Made by a program: the position numbers and the translations under genes. Shown here piece after piece: positions 53,405 to 62,443 of a stretch of DNA of 64,000 nt (positions within the stretch are counted from its first letter, which is position 1; the number at the start of each line of letters is the position of its first letter). The notes below the pieces were generated by a model that saw only the letters and a list, made by a program, of their open reading frames with translations, was not told where the DNA came from and did not search any database. The stretch lies in NCBI GenBank assembly GCA_020638065.1, contig JACKJG010000007.1:1-64000 (forward strand). The letters run 5' to 3'. Source of the DNA: Hyphomicrobiaceae bacterium (GTDB lineage: Bacteria > Pseudomonadota > Alphaproteobacteria > Rhizobiales > Devosiaceae).

Positions 53405-54577
53405 ATGATCAACGGTGAAAGACTAATCGAACGGCCATTGCGCTGGGGAATGGTGGGCGGCGGCCGCACCGGCCAGGTCGGCTACAAGCACCGGACCGGT
53501 GCCTTGCGCGACGGTACTTACCGGCTTGTCGCGGGCGCCTTCGACCTCGACGCGGAGCGCGGGCGCGATTTCGGCGTCAATCTCGGCGTCGACGCCAGCC
53601 GCTGCTATGCGACCTATCAGGACCTGATCGCCGGCGAAACGGCACGTGCGGACGGTGTTGAAGTCGTTTCTGTCGCGACCCCCAATTTCACCCATTATGA
53701 AATCACCAAGGCCTGCCTTGAAGCCGGGCTGCACGTGATCTGCGAAAAGCCGCTTTTCTTCACCGTGGCTGAGAGCGAAGAGATCAGGGCACTGGCTGAA
53801 CGCAAAAACCTGATCGTCGGCGTGACCTACGGGTTCACCGGCCATCCGCTCGTTCACCAGATGGCGGCGATGGTCAAAAAGGGCATGCTCGGTGACATTC
53901 GTATCGTCGACATGGCCTATACGCACGGGTTCAATTCCGGCGACGATGTCGGCGCCCCCGAAGCGGTGAAATGGCGTACCAACCCCAAGACCGCCGGCTC
54001 GACCTTTGTGCTCGGCGATATCGGAACGCACCTTTATTACCTCTCCGAACTTGTTCTGGCCGATCTGAGGGTTGAGAAACTCCTTTGTGACCGTACGGCC
54101 TTCATTCCGTCGCGCGCGCCGCTCGAAGATCACGCCACCGTGCTGATGCACTACAACAATGGGGCGCGCGGCCGGCTCTGGGTAAGTTCGGTCGATGCCG
54201 GCAATATGGGCAGCCAGCGCTATCGCTTTGTGGGGTCCAAGGCCTCCATTGCTTGGTCCGATTCCCATCCCGATCAGCTGGTCTATCAGGTTCAGGGCGA
54301 GCCCGAGCGCATCATGCATCACGGCATGCCCTACCTCGAAAACGAGAGCCTCGCGGTCGACCGCATGGGCGCCCTGCACACCGAAGGGCTCGGTGACAGC
54401 TGGTCCAACATCTATCTCTGGATTGCCCAGGCCATCGACGCGAAGCGCCGGGGCGACGAAGCTTTCCTTAAAACCCATCACTACCCGGACATCAATGCTG
54501 GTCTCGAAGGGGTGCGCTTCCTCGAGAATTGCGTGCGCTCGGCCGACGCCGGCGCTGTCTGGGTTGATTTCAACTAA
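53405..54577 (+). CDS. Gfo/Idh/MocA family dehydrogenase 2
   Basis: A 390-residue NAD(P)-dependent oxidoreductase: RWGMVGGGRTGQVGYKHRTG Rossmann segment, catalytic Lys in CEKPLFF, and Asp/His in LGDIGTHLYYLSEL. It is longer than IolG and not closely similar, belonging to the 380-400 residue branch often paired with a TIM-barrel gene. The next gene is such a barrel. It may oxidise another inositol isomer or a glycosyl residue (3-keto formation); not assigned. Confidence 0.85.
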   Translation: MINGERLIERPLRWGMVGGGRTGQVGYKHRTGALRDGTYRLVAGAFDLDAERGRDFGVNLGVDASRCYATYQDLIAGETARADGVEVVSVATPNFTHYEITKACLEAGLHVICEKPLFFTVAESEEIRALAERKNLIVGVTYGFTGHPLVHQMAAMVKKGMLGDIRIVDMAYTHGFNSGDDVGAPEAVKWRTNPKTAGSTFVLGDIGTHLYYLSELVLADLRVEKLLCDRTAFIPSRAPLEDHATVLMHYNNGARGRLWVSSVDAGNMGSQRYRFVGSKASIAWSDSHPDQLVYQVQGEPERIMHHGMPYLENESLAVDRMGALHTEGLGDSWSNIYLWIAQAIDAKRRGDEAFLKTHHYPDINAGLEGVRFLENCVRSADAGAVWVDFN

Positions 54578-54601
54578 CCTGTCCGATCACGGAGTTCGAA
54601 A

Positions 54602-55543
54602 ATGAGACTTTCAATTTGCACCGATGTCATGGGCAATCTCTCCTTCACCGACATGCTCGACAAATGCGTCAAGCTTGGCGTCGAGGGCGTCGAGATGACC
54701 GGCGGCGGCTGGTCGCCCGGGCCGCACTTCCGCGCTGACGAGCTTCTGGCCGACAAGGGTCTGCTGCGTTCGAAGCTTAAGGAAATCGAAGCTCGCGGGC
54801 TCGAGATCGCGGCGCTTAACTGCTCGGGCAACCCGCTCGATCCGGGCGCCATGGGCGAAAAGCACCGCAAGGAAATAGCGGACACTGTCACGCTGGCCGG
54901 TGAGATCGGCGTGACAAAGATCGTCACCATGTCCGGCCTGCCTGAGGCGGCACCCGGCGACAAGGTCCCGAACTGGCTGACTGCCACCAAGTCCTGGCCT
55001 GCCGAACATCCCGAATGGCACCGCTACCAGTGGGAAGACCGGGCGATCCCCTATTGGAACGAGCTTGTCGCGCACGCCAAAAAGGCGGGCGTGGAGAAAT
55101 TCGCGCTTGAGAATTTCTCGGCCATGCTGGTCTGGAACCCGACCACGCTGTTCAAGCTGCGCAACGCCACCGACCCGATGGTCGGCCTCAATCTCGACCC
55201 CAGCCATCTGATGTGGATGGGCGCTGATGCGATCGCATCGGCCCGCGCTTTGGGTGATGCGATCCATCATGTGCACGGCAAGGACACGCGCCTCGAACGT
55301 GGCAAGGTCGACGTCGACGGCATTCTCGAAACCCGCGAAGTGACCGACGTGAAGGATCGCGCCTGGAATTACGTCGCGGTTGGCGCCGGCCACGACCTGC
55401 AATGGTGGAAGGAGTTCTTCTCGGTGGTCCGCATGGAGGGCTACAACGGCTGGGTCAGCCTCGAAATGGAAGACTTCACCATGTCGACCGACGCTGGCAT
55501 CCAGTCCTCCGTCGATGCGCTGCAGATGACCATCAGCAGGTAA
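54602..55543 (+). CDS. TIM-barrel sugar isomerase/epimerase-like protein 2
   Basis: A 313-residue AP-endonuclease-2-like TIM barrel: MRLSICTDVMGNLSFTDMLDKCVKLGVEGVEM at the start, metal-ligand Glu in FALENFSAM, Asp/His in NLDPSHLMWMG, His in HHVHGKDTRL and Glu in SLEMEDFTM. It pairs with the dehydrogenase upstream, 24 bases away. Such pairs act in 3-keto-sugar isomerisation or beta-elimination cleavage in some pathways; here this is only inference. Confidence 0.85.
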   Translation: MRLSICTDVMGNLSFTDMLDKCVKLGVEGVEMTGGGWSPGPHFRADELLADKGLLRSKLKEIEARGLEIAALNCSGNPLDPGAMGEKHRKEIADTVTLAGEIGVTKIVTMSGLPEAAPGDKVPNWLTATKSWPAEHPEWHRYQWEDRAIPYWNELVAHAKKAGVEKFALENFSAMLVWNPTTLFKLRNATDPMVGLNLDPSHLMWMGADAIASARALGDAIHHVHGKDTRLERGKVDVDGILETREVTDVKDRAWNYVAVGAGHDLQWWKEFFSVVRMEGYNGWVSLEMEDFTMSTDAGIQSSVDALQMTISR

Positions 55544-55556
55544 TCGGGGCGAAACG

Positions 55557-56584
55557 ATGCGGATCGGCGTGGTTGGATACGGGACGGGAGGGCAGCATTT
55601 TCATGCGCCTTTCATCGCCGCGGCCAAGGGTTGCGAACTGGCGGGCGTGGTCGCGCGCGCGCCGGCAACCATTGCCAAGGTGCACGCGGACCTTCCTGTG
55701 GCACGCCGGTCTATCCAAGTCTTGCGGTCATGCTCGCCGCCGGCGTCGACGCAGTGACGATCACGACGCCACCCCAGACACGCCGCGAACTGGTTCTCGA
55801 AGCCATTGCGGCGGGTGTGCACGTGATCGCCGACAAGCCTTTTGCCCCGTCCGCCGACGCTGCGCGTGAACTCGCCCGCGCGGCCAAGGACAAAGGGATC
55901 GTTCTGGGTGTTTATCAGAACCGCCGATGGGACGCAGACATCCAGACCCTGAAAAAGCTGAAGGACGATGGCCGGCTCGGCAAGATCTGGCGAATTCACA
56001 ACCGCATGGATTTCGATGATCCGGCGACGCTGGAACACGGGCCCAGTGGCGGACTTTTGCGGGACCTTGGCAGCCATCTGGTCGACCAGATGCTCTATCT
56101 GCTCGGTCCGGCCGTGCTTGTGGACGCGCAGATGGACGATGCCGATCTGCCCGAAGGACCGACCAATGCGAGCTTCACCATCACGGTGCGGCACCATAGC
56201 GGCACACACAGCCACATTTCTGCGTCGAAACTCAATCATTTCAACCAGCGTGAACTCAGGGCATATGGCGACGCCGGAGCCTACGTAAGTCATTCGACAG
56301 ACGTGCAGGCGCAGGACATTTTTGCCGGCAAGCGTCCAGTCGATGACCTTGTCAGTTGGGGTCATGAGCCGGAATCGGCTTGGGGCACGCTTTATGGCGC
56401 GGGTGGCGCCGAGAAGGTGCCTTCGGAACAGGGCGCCTATTTTGCCTACTACGAGGCATTTGCCGAGGCAGTCAAAACTGGCGGCGTGCCCCCCGTGACG
56501 GCCGAAGAGGGCATCGCAACCCTGGCCGTTCTTGACGCCGCGCGCATCAGCGCGGCCGAGGGCCGTTCCGTGGCGGTCGGTTGA
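55557..56584 (+). pseudogene. Gfo/Idh/MocA family dehydrogenase 3 with an internal frameshift
   Basis: The gene starts at ATG 55557 (MRIGVVGYGTGGQHFHAPFIAA, the Rossmann motif) and its frame fails near 55695-55701: after HADLP the protein must continue GTPVYPSLAVMLAAGVDAV in another frame. One base is missing or two are extra. The downstream frame is intact to TGA at 56584, with DKPFA catalytic Lys, LRDLGSHLVDQML Asp/His and good C-terminus. Total would be about 341 residues, normal for the family. It may be a recent disruption or a sequencing error. It was probably a third inositol-related dehydrogenase. Confidence 0.85.
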
Positions 56585-56605
56585 GTGAAGGCTGAAGGAT
56601 AGTCG

Positions 56606-56890
56606 ATGTACAAATTCATCATCACCATCGAACTCGAACCGGGAACGCGGGATCAGATTCTCGCGCGCGCACCTGCAGCACAGGCCGCGACACGCGCCGA
56701 GCCGGGTTGCCTGGCATATGATTTCTTCATCTGCACCGACGATCCGGACAAGCTGGTTTTTGTCGAGGAATGGAAAGACGAGGCAGCCCACGCATTCCAT
56801 ATGGAACAGCAGCACACAAAGGACTGGATCGCCTTTCACGAGCCGTTCAACCGCAAACTAACCTTCGAGACGATCAATGCCGCAAAGTGA
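56606..56890 (+). CDS. ABM-domain (antibiotic biosynthesis monooxygenase-like) protein
   Basis: A 94-residue ferredoxin-like-fold protein of the ABM/YgiN type: IITIELEPGTRDQILARAPAAQAATRAEPGCLAYDFF, then FVEEWKDEAAHAFHMEQQHTKDW. Such proteins act as monooxygenases or sugar mutarotase-like factors; the reaction here is unknown. It overlaps the following IolE-like gene by 14 bases, indicating co-translation. Confidence 0.88.
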   Translation: MYKFIITIELEPGTRDQILARAPAAQAATRAEPGCLAYDFFICTDDPDKLVFVEEWKDEAAHAFHMEQQHTKDWIAFHEPFNRKLTFETINAAK

Positions 56891-57854
56891 CGTGAACAGC
56901 CAGATTGTTGTCACCACGGCACCCTGCTGCTGGGGCGTTGATGACGTGAACAACCCGCACCTGCCCCATTGGGAAAAAGTGCTGGATGAGGCGGCGCCGG
57001 CCGGCTTTGGTGGACTGGAACTTGGGCCTTACGGCTACATGCCGCTCGACGTTGCGCGTGTGTCCAAGGCGCTGGAGGCGCGCGGGCTGGTGATCGTGGC
57101 CGGAACGATTTTCGACGACCTTGTCGATCCCGCCAACTGCGAAAACCTCCTGAGGCAGACCGAGGAAATTTGCGCACTGATCAGCGCATTGCCGAAGCCG
57201 GAGACTTTTCCCGGCCAACGGTTCGAAGCACCTTACCTGACCGTCATGGATTGGGGTCACGATGACCGCGATTATGCGGCAGGACACTCGGATCGGGCGA
57301 CCCGGCTGAGTGACGCGGCCTGGGCCGGCATGATAGCGAACATCAGGGCCATCGCCGAGCTTGCCCGCGACAGGTTCGGTGTGCGGGTCGTCATTCACCC
57401 GCATGCCGGCGGCCATATCGAATTCGAGGACGAGATCGAAAGGCTGGCGCAAGATATTTCTGCGGAGGTTGCGGGCCTTTGCATCGATACCGGCCACACC
57501 GCCTATGCGGGCATGGACCCGGTCGCCATTCTCGAAAAGTACTGGGATCGCATCGACTATATCCATTTCAAGGATATCGACCCGGACGTGTTTCAGACCG
57601 TCATGGGTGAGCATATCCGCTTTTTCGACGCCTGCGCAAAAGGGGTGATGTGCCCGATCGGGCGCGGCAACATCGATTATGCGGCCATCCATTCATTTCT
57701 GACCGCGCGCGGCTATGCCGGCTACATCACCATCGAGCAGGAACGCGATCCACGCAATACCGGCTCGATCCTCAACGATCTTTCCGGCAGCCGTGCCTTT
57801 CTGGCGGCCAAAGGCTTCACGACAATGACCGGTAGAATTTCGAGGGCATCATGA
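56877..57854 (+). CDS. iolE: IolE-like 2-keto-myo-inositol dehydratase family protein
   Basis: A 325-residue TIM-barrel protein related to inosose dehydratase, which turns scyllo-inosose into a diketone. Supportive stretches are NPHLPHWEKVLDEAAPAGFGGLELGPYGYMPLD, VVIHPHAGGHIE, LCIDTGHTAYAGMDPVAILEKYWDRIDYIHFKDID and CPIGRGNIDYAAI. The N-terminus differs from the usual IolE GWTNDD pattern, so it may be a divergent subgroup. It is the only IolE candidate in the window. It overlaps the genes on both sides. Confidence 0.75.
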   Translation: MPQSDVNSQIVVTTAPCCWGVDDVNNPHLPHWEKVLDEAAPAGFGGLELGPYGYMPLDVARVSKALEARGLVIVAGTIFDDLVDPANCENLLRQTEEICALISALPKPETFPGQRFEAPYLTVMDWGHDDRDYAAGHSDRATRLSDAAWAGMIANIRAIAELARDRFGVRVVIHPHAGGHIEFEDEIERLAQDISAEVAGLCIDTGHTAYAGMDPVAILEKYWDRIDYIHFKDIDPDVFQTVMGEHIRFFDACAKGVMCPIGRGNIDYAAIHSFLTARGYAGYITIEQERDPRNTGSILNDLSGSRAFLAAKGFTTMTGRISRAS

Positions 57855-59776
57855 CCAAACTTGACGTCATCACCCTCGGCCGCTCATCGGTCGACCTTTA
57901 CGGCGCGCAGATTGGCGGGCGTCTGGAAGATATGGGCTCGTTCGACAAGTATATCGGTGGCTCACCCACCAACATTGCCTGCGGCGCCGCGCGGCTGGGG
58001 CTGAAGTCAGCGGTGATCACAAGGGTCGGCGACGAGCATATGGGCCGGTTCATTCGCGAGCAACTGGCACGTGAAGGGGTGAGCACCGATGGCGTGGTCA
58101 CCGACAACGAACGGCTGACGGCTCTGGTCATTCTCGGCATTCGCGATGAGGAGCAGTTTCCGCTGATCTTCTACCGAGAGAACTGTGCCGATATGGCGCT
58201 GTGCGAAGACGATATCGATGAAGCATTCATCGCCTCGGCCCGGGCGCTGGTGGTCACCGGCACGCATCTCAGCCATCCGCGCACCGAGGCCGCCGTCCTG
58301 AAGGCGCTCAAGCTTGCCAGAAAGCATGGATTGAGAACGGCCCTCGACATCGACTATCGCCCAAATCTTTGGGGCGTGGCCGGGCATGGCGCAGGTGAGA
58401 GCCGTTTTGTGGAATCCGCCAAGGTCACCCGAAAGCTGCAGTCGGGCCTTCATTATTTCGATCTGATCGTGGGCACCGAGGAGGAGTTCCACATCGCGGG
58501 CGGATCGATCGACACGCTTGAAGCCCTCAATGCGGTGCGCAAGGTTTCCGCCGCGACCCTGATCTGCAAGCGCGGCGCTAAGGGAGCCTCCGCTTTCGAA
58601 GGTGAAATTCCAGCAAGTCTCGATGATGGACAGACTGGACCGGGCTTCCCGATCGAAGTCTTCAACGTCCTTGGAGCCGGCGACGGATTCTTTGCCGGTC
58701 TGCTCAAGGGCTGGATGGATGATGCGGACTGGCCCACGGCGCTCAAATACGCCAATGCATGTGGTGCCTTTGCGGTATCACGGCACGGCTGCACTCCGGC
58801 CTATCCGAGCCTTGAGGAACTGAACTTCTTCCTGAGCCGTGGCATCAGGACCAAGGCGCTTCGTCACGATGCCGAACTTGAACAGGTCCATTGGGCCACC
58901 AACCGGCATACAAGGGTCAATGGCGACTTCTCGACAATGCGGGTCTTCGCCTTCGACCATCGCCTCCAGCTTGAAGAGATGGCGGGCTATTCGCTCGAGC
59001 GGGGAAGCCGTTTCAAGGAATTGTGTCTTGAGGCGGCGCTCAAGGTTCAGAACGGGCAAAGCGGCTACGGCATACTCTGCGACAATCGCATCGGCAGGAC
59101 GGCGTTGCATGCCGCCTCGGGGACGGGCCTCTGGATCGGAAGGCCGGCCGAACTGCCCGGCTCGCGGCCGCTCGGCATCGAACCCGAACTCGGCCCCGAT
59201 TTCGGCGAGCTTTCCGAATGGGCGCGAGAGGACGTGGTAAAGGTTCTCTGCTTCTGTCATCCGGACGATGACGAGGGAACCTGGGCCGAGCAGATCGCAA
59301 CGGTGGAGCGTCTTTTCGTTGCAAGCCGGCGCAATAATCTTGAATTCCTGCTCGAGGTCATTCCTTCGAAAGTTGGTACGGTGGGCGATCAAACCGTCGC
59401 TAGCGTTATCAACCGTTTCTATGATGCCGGGATCTCACCCGACTGGTGGAAGCTTGAGCCCATGAAGACGAAGAAGGCCTGGCAGAACGCCATCGAGGCG
59501 ATCGAGACGCACGACAAGCACACGCGCGGCATCGTTGTTCTTGGTCTCGATGCGCCCGAGGCCGAGCTAAAAGCCAGTTTCGACGTCGCGGCGGGATTCG
59601 ATCTGGTCAAGGGTTTTGCCGTCGGACGGACGATCTTCGGGGACGTGGCAAGGAGCTGGTTCGTGGGCAAGTCCGATGACAGCGAAGCGGTCAAAGAGAT
59701 GGCGGAGCGCTATTCGCGCCTCTGCGGGATTTGGGATAGCGCCAGAGAACCGGCGCAAGGAGCTCGAAATGAGTAA
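57851..59776 (+). CDS. iolC: 5-dehydro-2-deoxygluconokinase fused to a DUF2090 aldolase-like domain
   Basis: IolC phosphorylates 5-dehydro-2-deoxygluconate. This 641-residue protein has a PfkB kinase half (residues 1-325: TLGRSSVDLYGAQIGG, GGSPTNIACGAARLGL, catalytic NVLGAGDGFFAGLL) fused to a C-terminal DUF2090 domain (about 350-630: FAFDHRLQLEEMA, VKVLCFCHPDDDEGTW, WWKLEPMK, GFAVGRTIFGDVARSW). DUF2090 is aldolase-like and may carry the IolJ step, giving a bifunctional enzyme. It overlaps iolE by 4 bases and iolD by 8. Confidence 0.93.
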   Translation: MTKLDVITLGRSSVDLYGAQIGGRLEDMGSFDKYIGGSPTNIACGAARLGLKSAVITRVGDEHMGRFIREQLAREGVSTDGVVTDNERLTALVILGIRDEEQFPLIFYRENCADMALCEDDIDEAFIASARALVVTGTHLSHPRTEAAVLKALKLARKHGLRTALDIDYRPNLWGVAGHGAGESRFVESAKVTRKLQSGLHYFDLIVGTEEEFHIAGGSIDTLEALNAVRKVSAATLICKRGAKGASAFEGEIPASLDDGQTGPGFPIEVFNVLGAGDGFFAGLLKGWMDDADWPTALKYANACGAFAVSRHGCTPAYPSLEELNFFLSRGIRTKALRHDAELEQVHWATNRHTRVNGDFSTMRVFAFDHRLQLEEMAGYSLERGSRFKELCLEAALKVQNGQSGYGILCDNRIGRTALHAASGTGLWIGRPAELPGSRPLGIEPELGPDFGELSEWAREDVVKVLCFCHPDDDEGTWAEQIATVERLFVASRRNNLEFLLEVIPSKVGTVGDQTVASVINRFYDAGISPDWWKLEPMKTKKAWQNAIEAIETHDKHTRGIVVLGLDAPEAELKASFDVAAGFDLVKGFAVGRTIFGDVARSWFVGKSDDSEAVKEMAERYSRLCGIWDSAREPAQGARNE

Positions 59777-61601
59777 CACAATTCGTCTGACGGCAGCGCA
59801 AGCGATGGTTCGCTGGCTATCCGTGCAGTTCAATGAGGATGGTGACCGTTTCATCGAAGGTATGTGGGCGATTTTCGGGCACGGAAATGTGGCCGGGCTC
59901 GGTGAAGCGCTGCACGGGATGAAAGACACGTTTCCGACGTGGCGCGGCCAGAACGAACAGACCATGGCCCATGCCGCCATTGCCTACGCCAAGACGCTGA
60001 AACGCAAGCGCGCCCATGCCGTGACCTCGTCCATCGGTCCGGGCTCGACCAACATGGTTACCGCCGCCGCGCTGGCCCACGTCAACCGCTTGCCGGTGCT
60101 GTTGGTGCCCTCCGATGTCTTTGCCAACCGCCGCCCTGATCCGGTGCTGCAGCAGATCGAGGATTTCGACGACGGCACGATCTCGGCCAACGATTGCTTC
60201 AAGCCGGTCGCCCGCTATTTCGACCGGATCACGCGGCCCGAACATCTACTGAGTGCCTTGCCGCGTGCCATGCGGGTCCTGACCGATCCGCAAAATTGTG
60301 GGCCGGTGGTCCTGAGCTTCTGTCAGGACGTGCAGGCCGAGGCTTTCGATTTTCCTGTGGCTTTCTTCGAGCCAAAGACCTGGTACATCCGGCGTCCCGA
60401 ACCCGATCCCAACGAGGTCGCTCGCGTGGTCGACTTGATCCGCGCCGCGAAAAATCCGGTTATCGTTGCCGGTGGCGGGGTTCTCTACTCAGGCGCCGAG
60501 GACGTGCTGGCGGCCTTTGCAGAAAAGTACAACATCCCCTTCGTCGAGACGCAGGCGGGCAAGGGCGGCAACAGCTACGAGCACAGTCTCAACTTCGGCT
60601 CGCCGGGCGTGACCGGATCCCAATGCGCCAACGATCTTTGCCAGTCAGCAGACCTGATCATTGGTGTCGGCACGCGGTTCCAGGACTTCACCACCGGTTC
60701 CTGGACGGTATTTGGCAATCCTGACCGCAAGCTCATTTCGATCAACCTGCACCCCTACGATGCGCAAAAACACGGCTCGGTGGGTCTTGTATCCGACGCC
60801 AGGGTCGCACTCGAACGGATCGATCTGCAATTGGGAGACCTGAAGTTCGCCGCCGCCGATCCGGCATCGCGCGACCAATGGCACGCAACGGTCAGCGAGG
60901 TCACCTCCGCTCCCGGAGACAGCAATGCCCTGCCGACCGATGCCCAGGTGATCGGCGCCGTGCAGCGCACCGCAACGGAAAAGACCGTCGCCATGTGCGC
61001 CGCCGGCACCATGCCCGGCGCTTTGCAGGTCCTCTGGCAATCGGCCAAGGGCGGCTATCACATGGAATATGGCTATTCCTGTATGGGCTACGAAGTCGCC
61101 GGCGCCATGGGCATCAAGCTCGCCGCACCGGACAAGCACGTCGTCTGCTTCGTCGGCGATGGGTCCTACATGATGGCGAACTCGGAGTTGGCGACAGCCG
61201 TCATGCGGCGCGTGCCTTTCACCATCGTTCTGACCGACAATCGCGGCTATGGCTGCATCAACCGGCTGCAGATCGAGACTGGCGGAGCGCAGTTCAACAA
61301 TCTCTACAAGGACAGCAATGTGGAAGTGCAGCCCGAGATCGACTTTGTCGCCCACGCTGCTTCCATGGGAGCCCATGCTGAAAAGGCGGCCTCGATCGCC
61401 GAACTGGAAGCCAGGATCGTCGAAGCTCGTGGCCGCGACATACCCTCCGTGATCGTCATCGACACCGATCCGATGCCGGGCACGGGCGCGGGCGGCTTCT
61501 GGTGGGACGTCGCCGTGCCTGAAGTCGGAGGGCCGGAACGTCTTGAAAGGGCGCGCGAGACCTATACTGAAAACAAGGCCAAACAGCACACGTTCAACTG
61601 A
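59769..61601 (+). CDS. iolD: 3D-(3,5/4)-trihydroxycyclohexane-1,2-dione acylhydrolase
   Basis: ThDP-dependent hydrolase that opens the inositol-derived ring. The 610-residue protein has the N-terminal PYR domain (AMVRWLSVQFNEDGDRFIEGMWAIFGHGNVAGLGEAL), and the ThDP-binding PP domain motif GDGSYMMANSELATA with NRGYGCINRLQ. The ATG at 59769 gives the conserved start MSNTIRLTAAQAM and overlaps the iolC stop; the longer upstream frame is rejected. Confidence 0.96.
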   Translation: MSNTIRLTAAQAMVRWLSVQFNEDGDRFIEGMWAIFGHGNVAGLGEALHGMKDTFPTWRGQNEQTMAHAAIAYAKTLKRKRAHAVTSSIGPGSTNMVTAAALAHVNRLPVLLVPSDVFANRRPDPVLQQIEDFDDGTISANDCFKPVARYFDRITRPEHLLSALPRAMRVLTDPQNCGPVVLSFCQDVQAEAFDFPVAFFEPKTWYIRRPEPDPNEVARVVDLIRAAKNPVIVAGGGVLYSGAEDVLAAFAEKYNIPFVETQAGKGGNSYEHSLNFGSPGVTGSQCANDLCQSADLIIGVGTRFQDFTTGSWTVFGNPDRKLISINLHPYDAQKHGSVGLVSDARVALERIDLQLGDLKFAAADPASRDQWHATVSEVTSAPGDSNALPTDAQVIGAVQRTATEKTVAMCAAGTMPGALQVLWQSAKGGYHMEYGYSCMGYEVAGAMGIKLAAPDKHVVCFVGDGSYMMANSELATAVMRRVPFTIVLTDNRGYGCINRLQIETGGAQFNNLYKDSNVEVQPEIDFVAHAASMGAHAEKAASIAELEARIVEARGRDIPSVIVIDTDPMPGTGAGGFWWDVAVPEVGGPERLERARETYTENKAKQHTFN

Positions 61602-61615
61602 TCTGGAAACCCGAC

Positions 61616-62422
61616 ATGCCCAACCTGCTTCACAAACCCTTTGGCACCCATGGCAAGGTGCATGAAATCACCCCGCAGTCGGCCGGCTGGCGCTATGTGG
61701 GCTTTTCGCTTTATCGCCTCAGGGCCGGGGAGAGCGCTGCCGAAGTGACCGGCGATCGCGAGGTCATTCTGGTCATGGTCGAGGGCAAGGCGGCGATCAT
61801 TGGCGCGGGGCAGGATTGGGGCGTGCTCGGCGAGCGAATGAACGTTTTCGAGAAAACCCCGCCGCATTGTCTCTACCTGCCCAACGGCAGCGACTGGGAG
61901 GCAAAGGCGGAGACTGACTGCACCATTGCGGTCTGTTCGGCGCCGGGCATGGGCGGTCACGAAGCGCGCCGCATCGGGCCGGACGGGATTTCGCTGACTG
62001 AACGCGGCAAGGGCACCAATACCCGCTACATCAACAATATCGCCATGGAAAACGAGGACTATTGCGACAGCCTTTTGGTGACCGAGGTCTTCACCCCGGC
62101 CGGGCATTGGTCGTCCTATCCGTCTCATCGTCACGACGAAGACGATTATCCGCGCATCACCTACCTCGAAGAGACCTATTATCACCGCCTGAACCCGTCC
62201 GACGGCTTCGGCATTCAGCGCGTCTACACCGATGACTTGCAGCTCAACGAAACCATGGCGGTCTCCGACGGCGATGTCGTTTGTGTACCCAAAGGCCATC
62301 ATCCCTGCGGCGCGCCCTACGGGTTCGAAATGTACTATCTCAACGTCATGGCCGGACCTTTGCGCAAATGGCGTTTCGTCCCCGCGCCTCAAGTCAAGTG
62401 GATCATGGAGCGCGACGCCTGA
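61616..62422 (+). CDS. iolB: 5-deoxy-glucuronate isomerase
   Basis: Isomerises 5-deoxyglucuronate to 5-dehydro-2-deoxygluconate. The 268-residue bicupin has the metal-binding SHRHDEDDYPRITYLEETYYHR motif and the C-terminal cupin VCVPKGHHPCGAPYGFEMYYLNVMAG. It follows iolD by 14 bases. Confidence 0.96.
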   Translation: MPNLLHKPFGTHGKVHEITPQSAGWRYVGFSLYRLRAGESAAEVTGDREVILVMVEGKAAIIGAGQDWGVLGERMNVFEKTPPHCLYLPNGSDWEAKAETDCTIAVCSAPGMGGHEARRIGPDGISLTERGKGTNTRYINNIAMENEDYCDSLLVTEVFTPAGHWSSYPSHRHDEDDYPRITYLEETYYHRLNPSDGFGIQRVYTDDLQLNETMAVSDGDVVCVPKGHHPCGAPYGFEMYYLNVMAGPLRKWRFVPAPQVKWIMERDA

Positions 62423-62443
62423 TCGCGAGCGCGGCAAGCAAGG

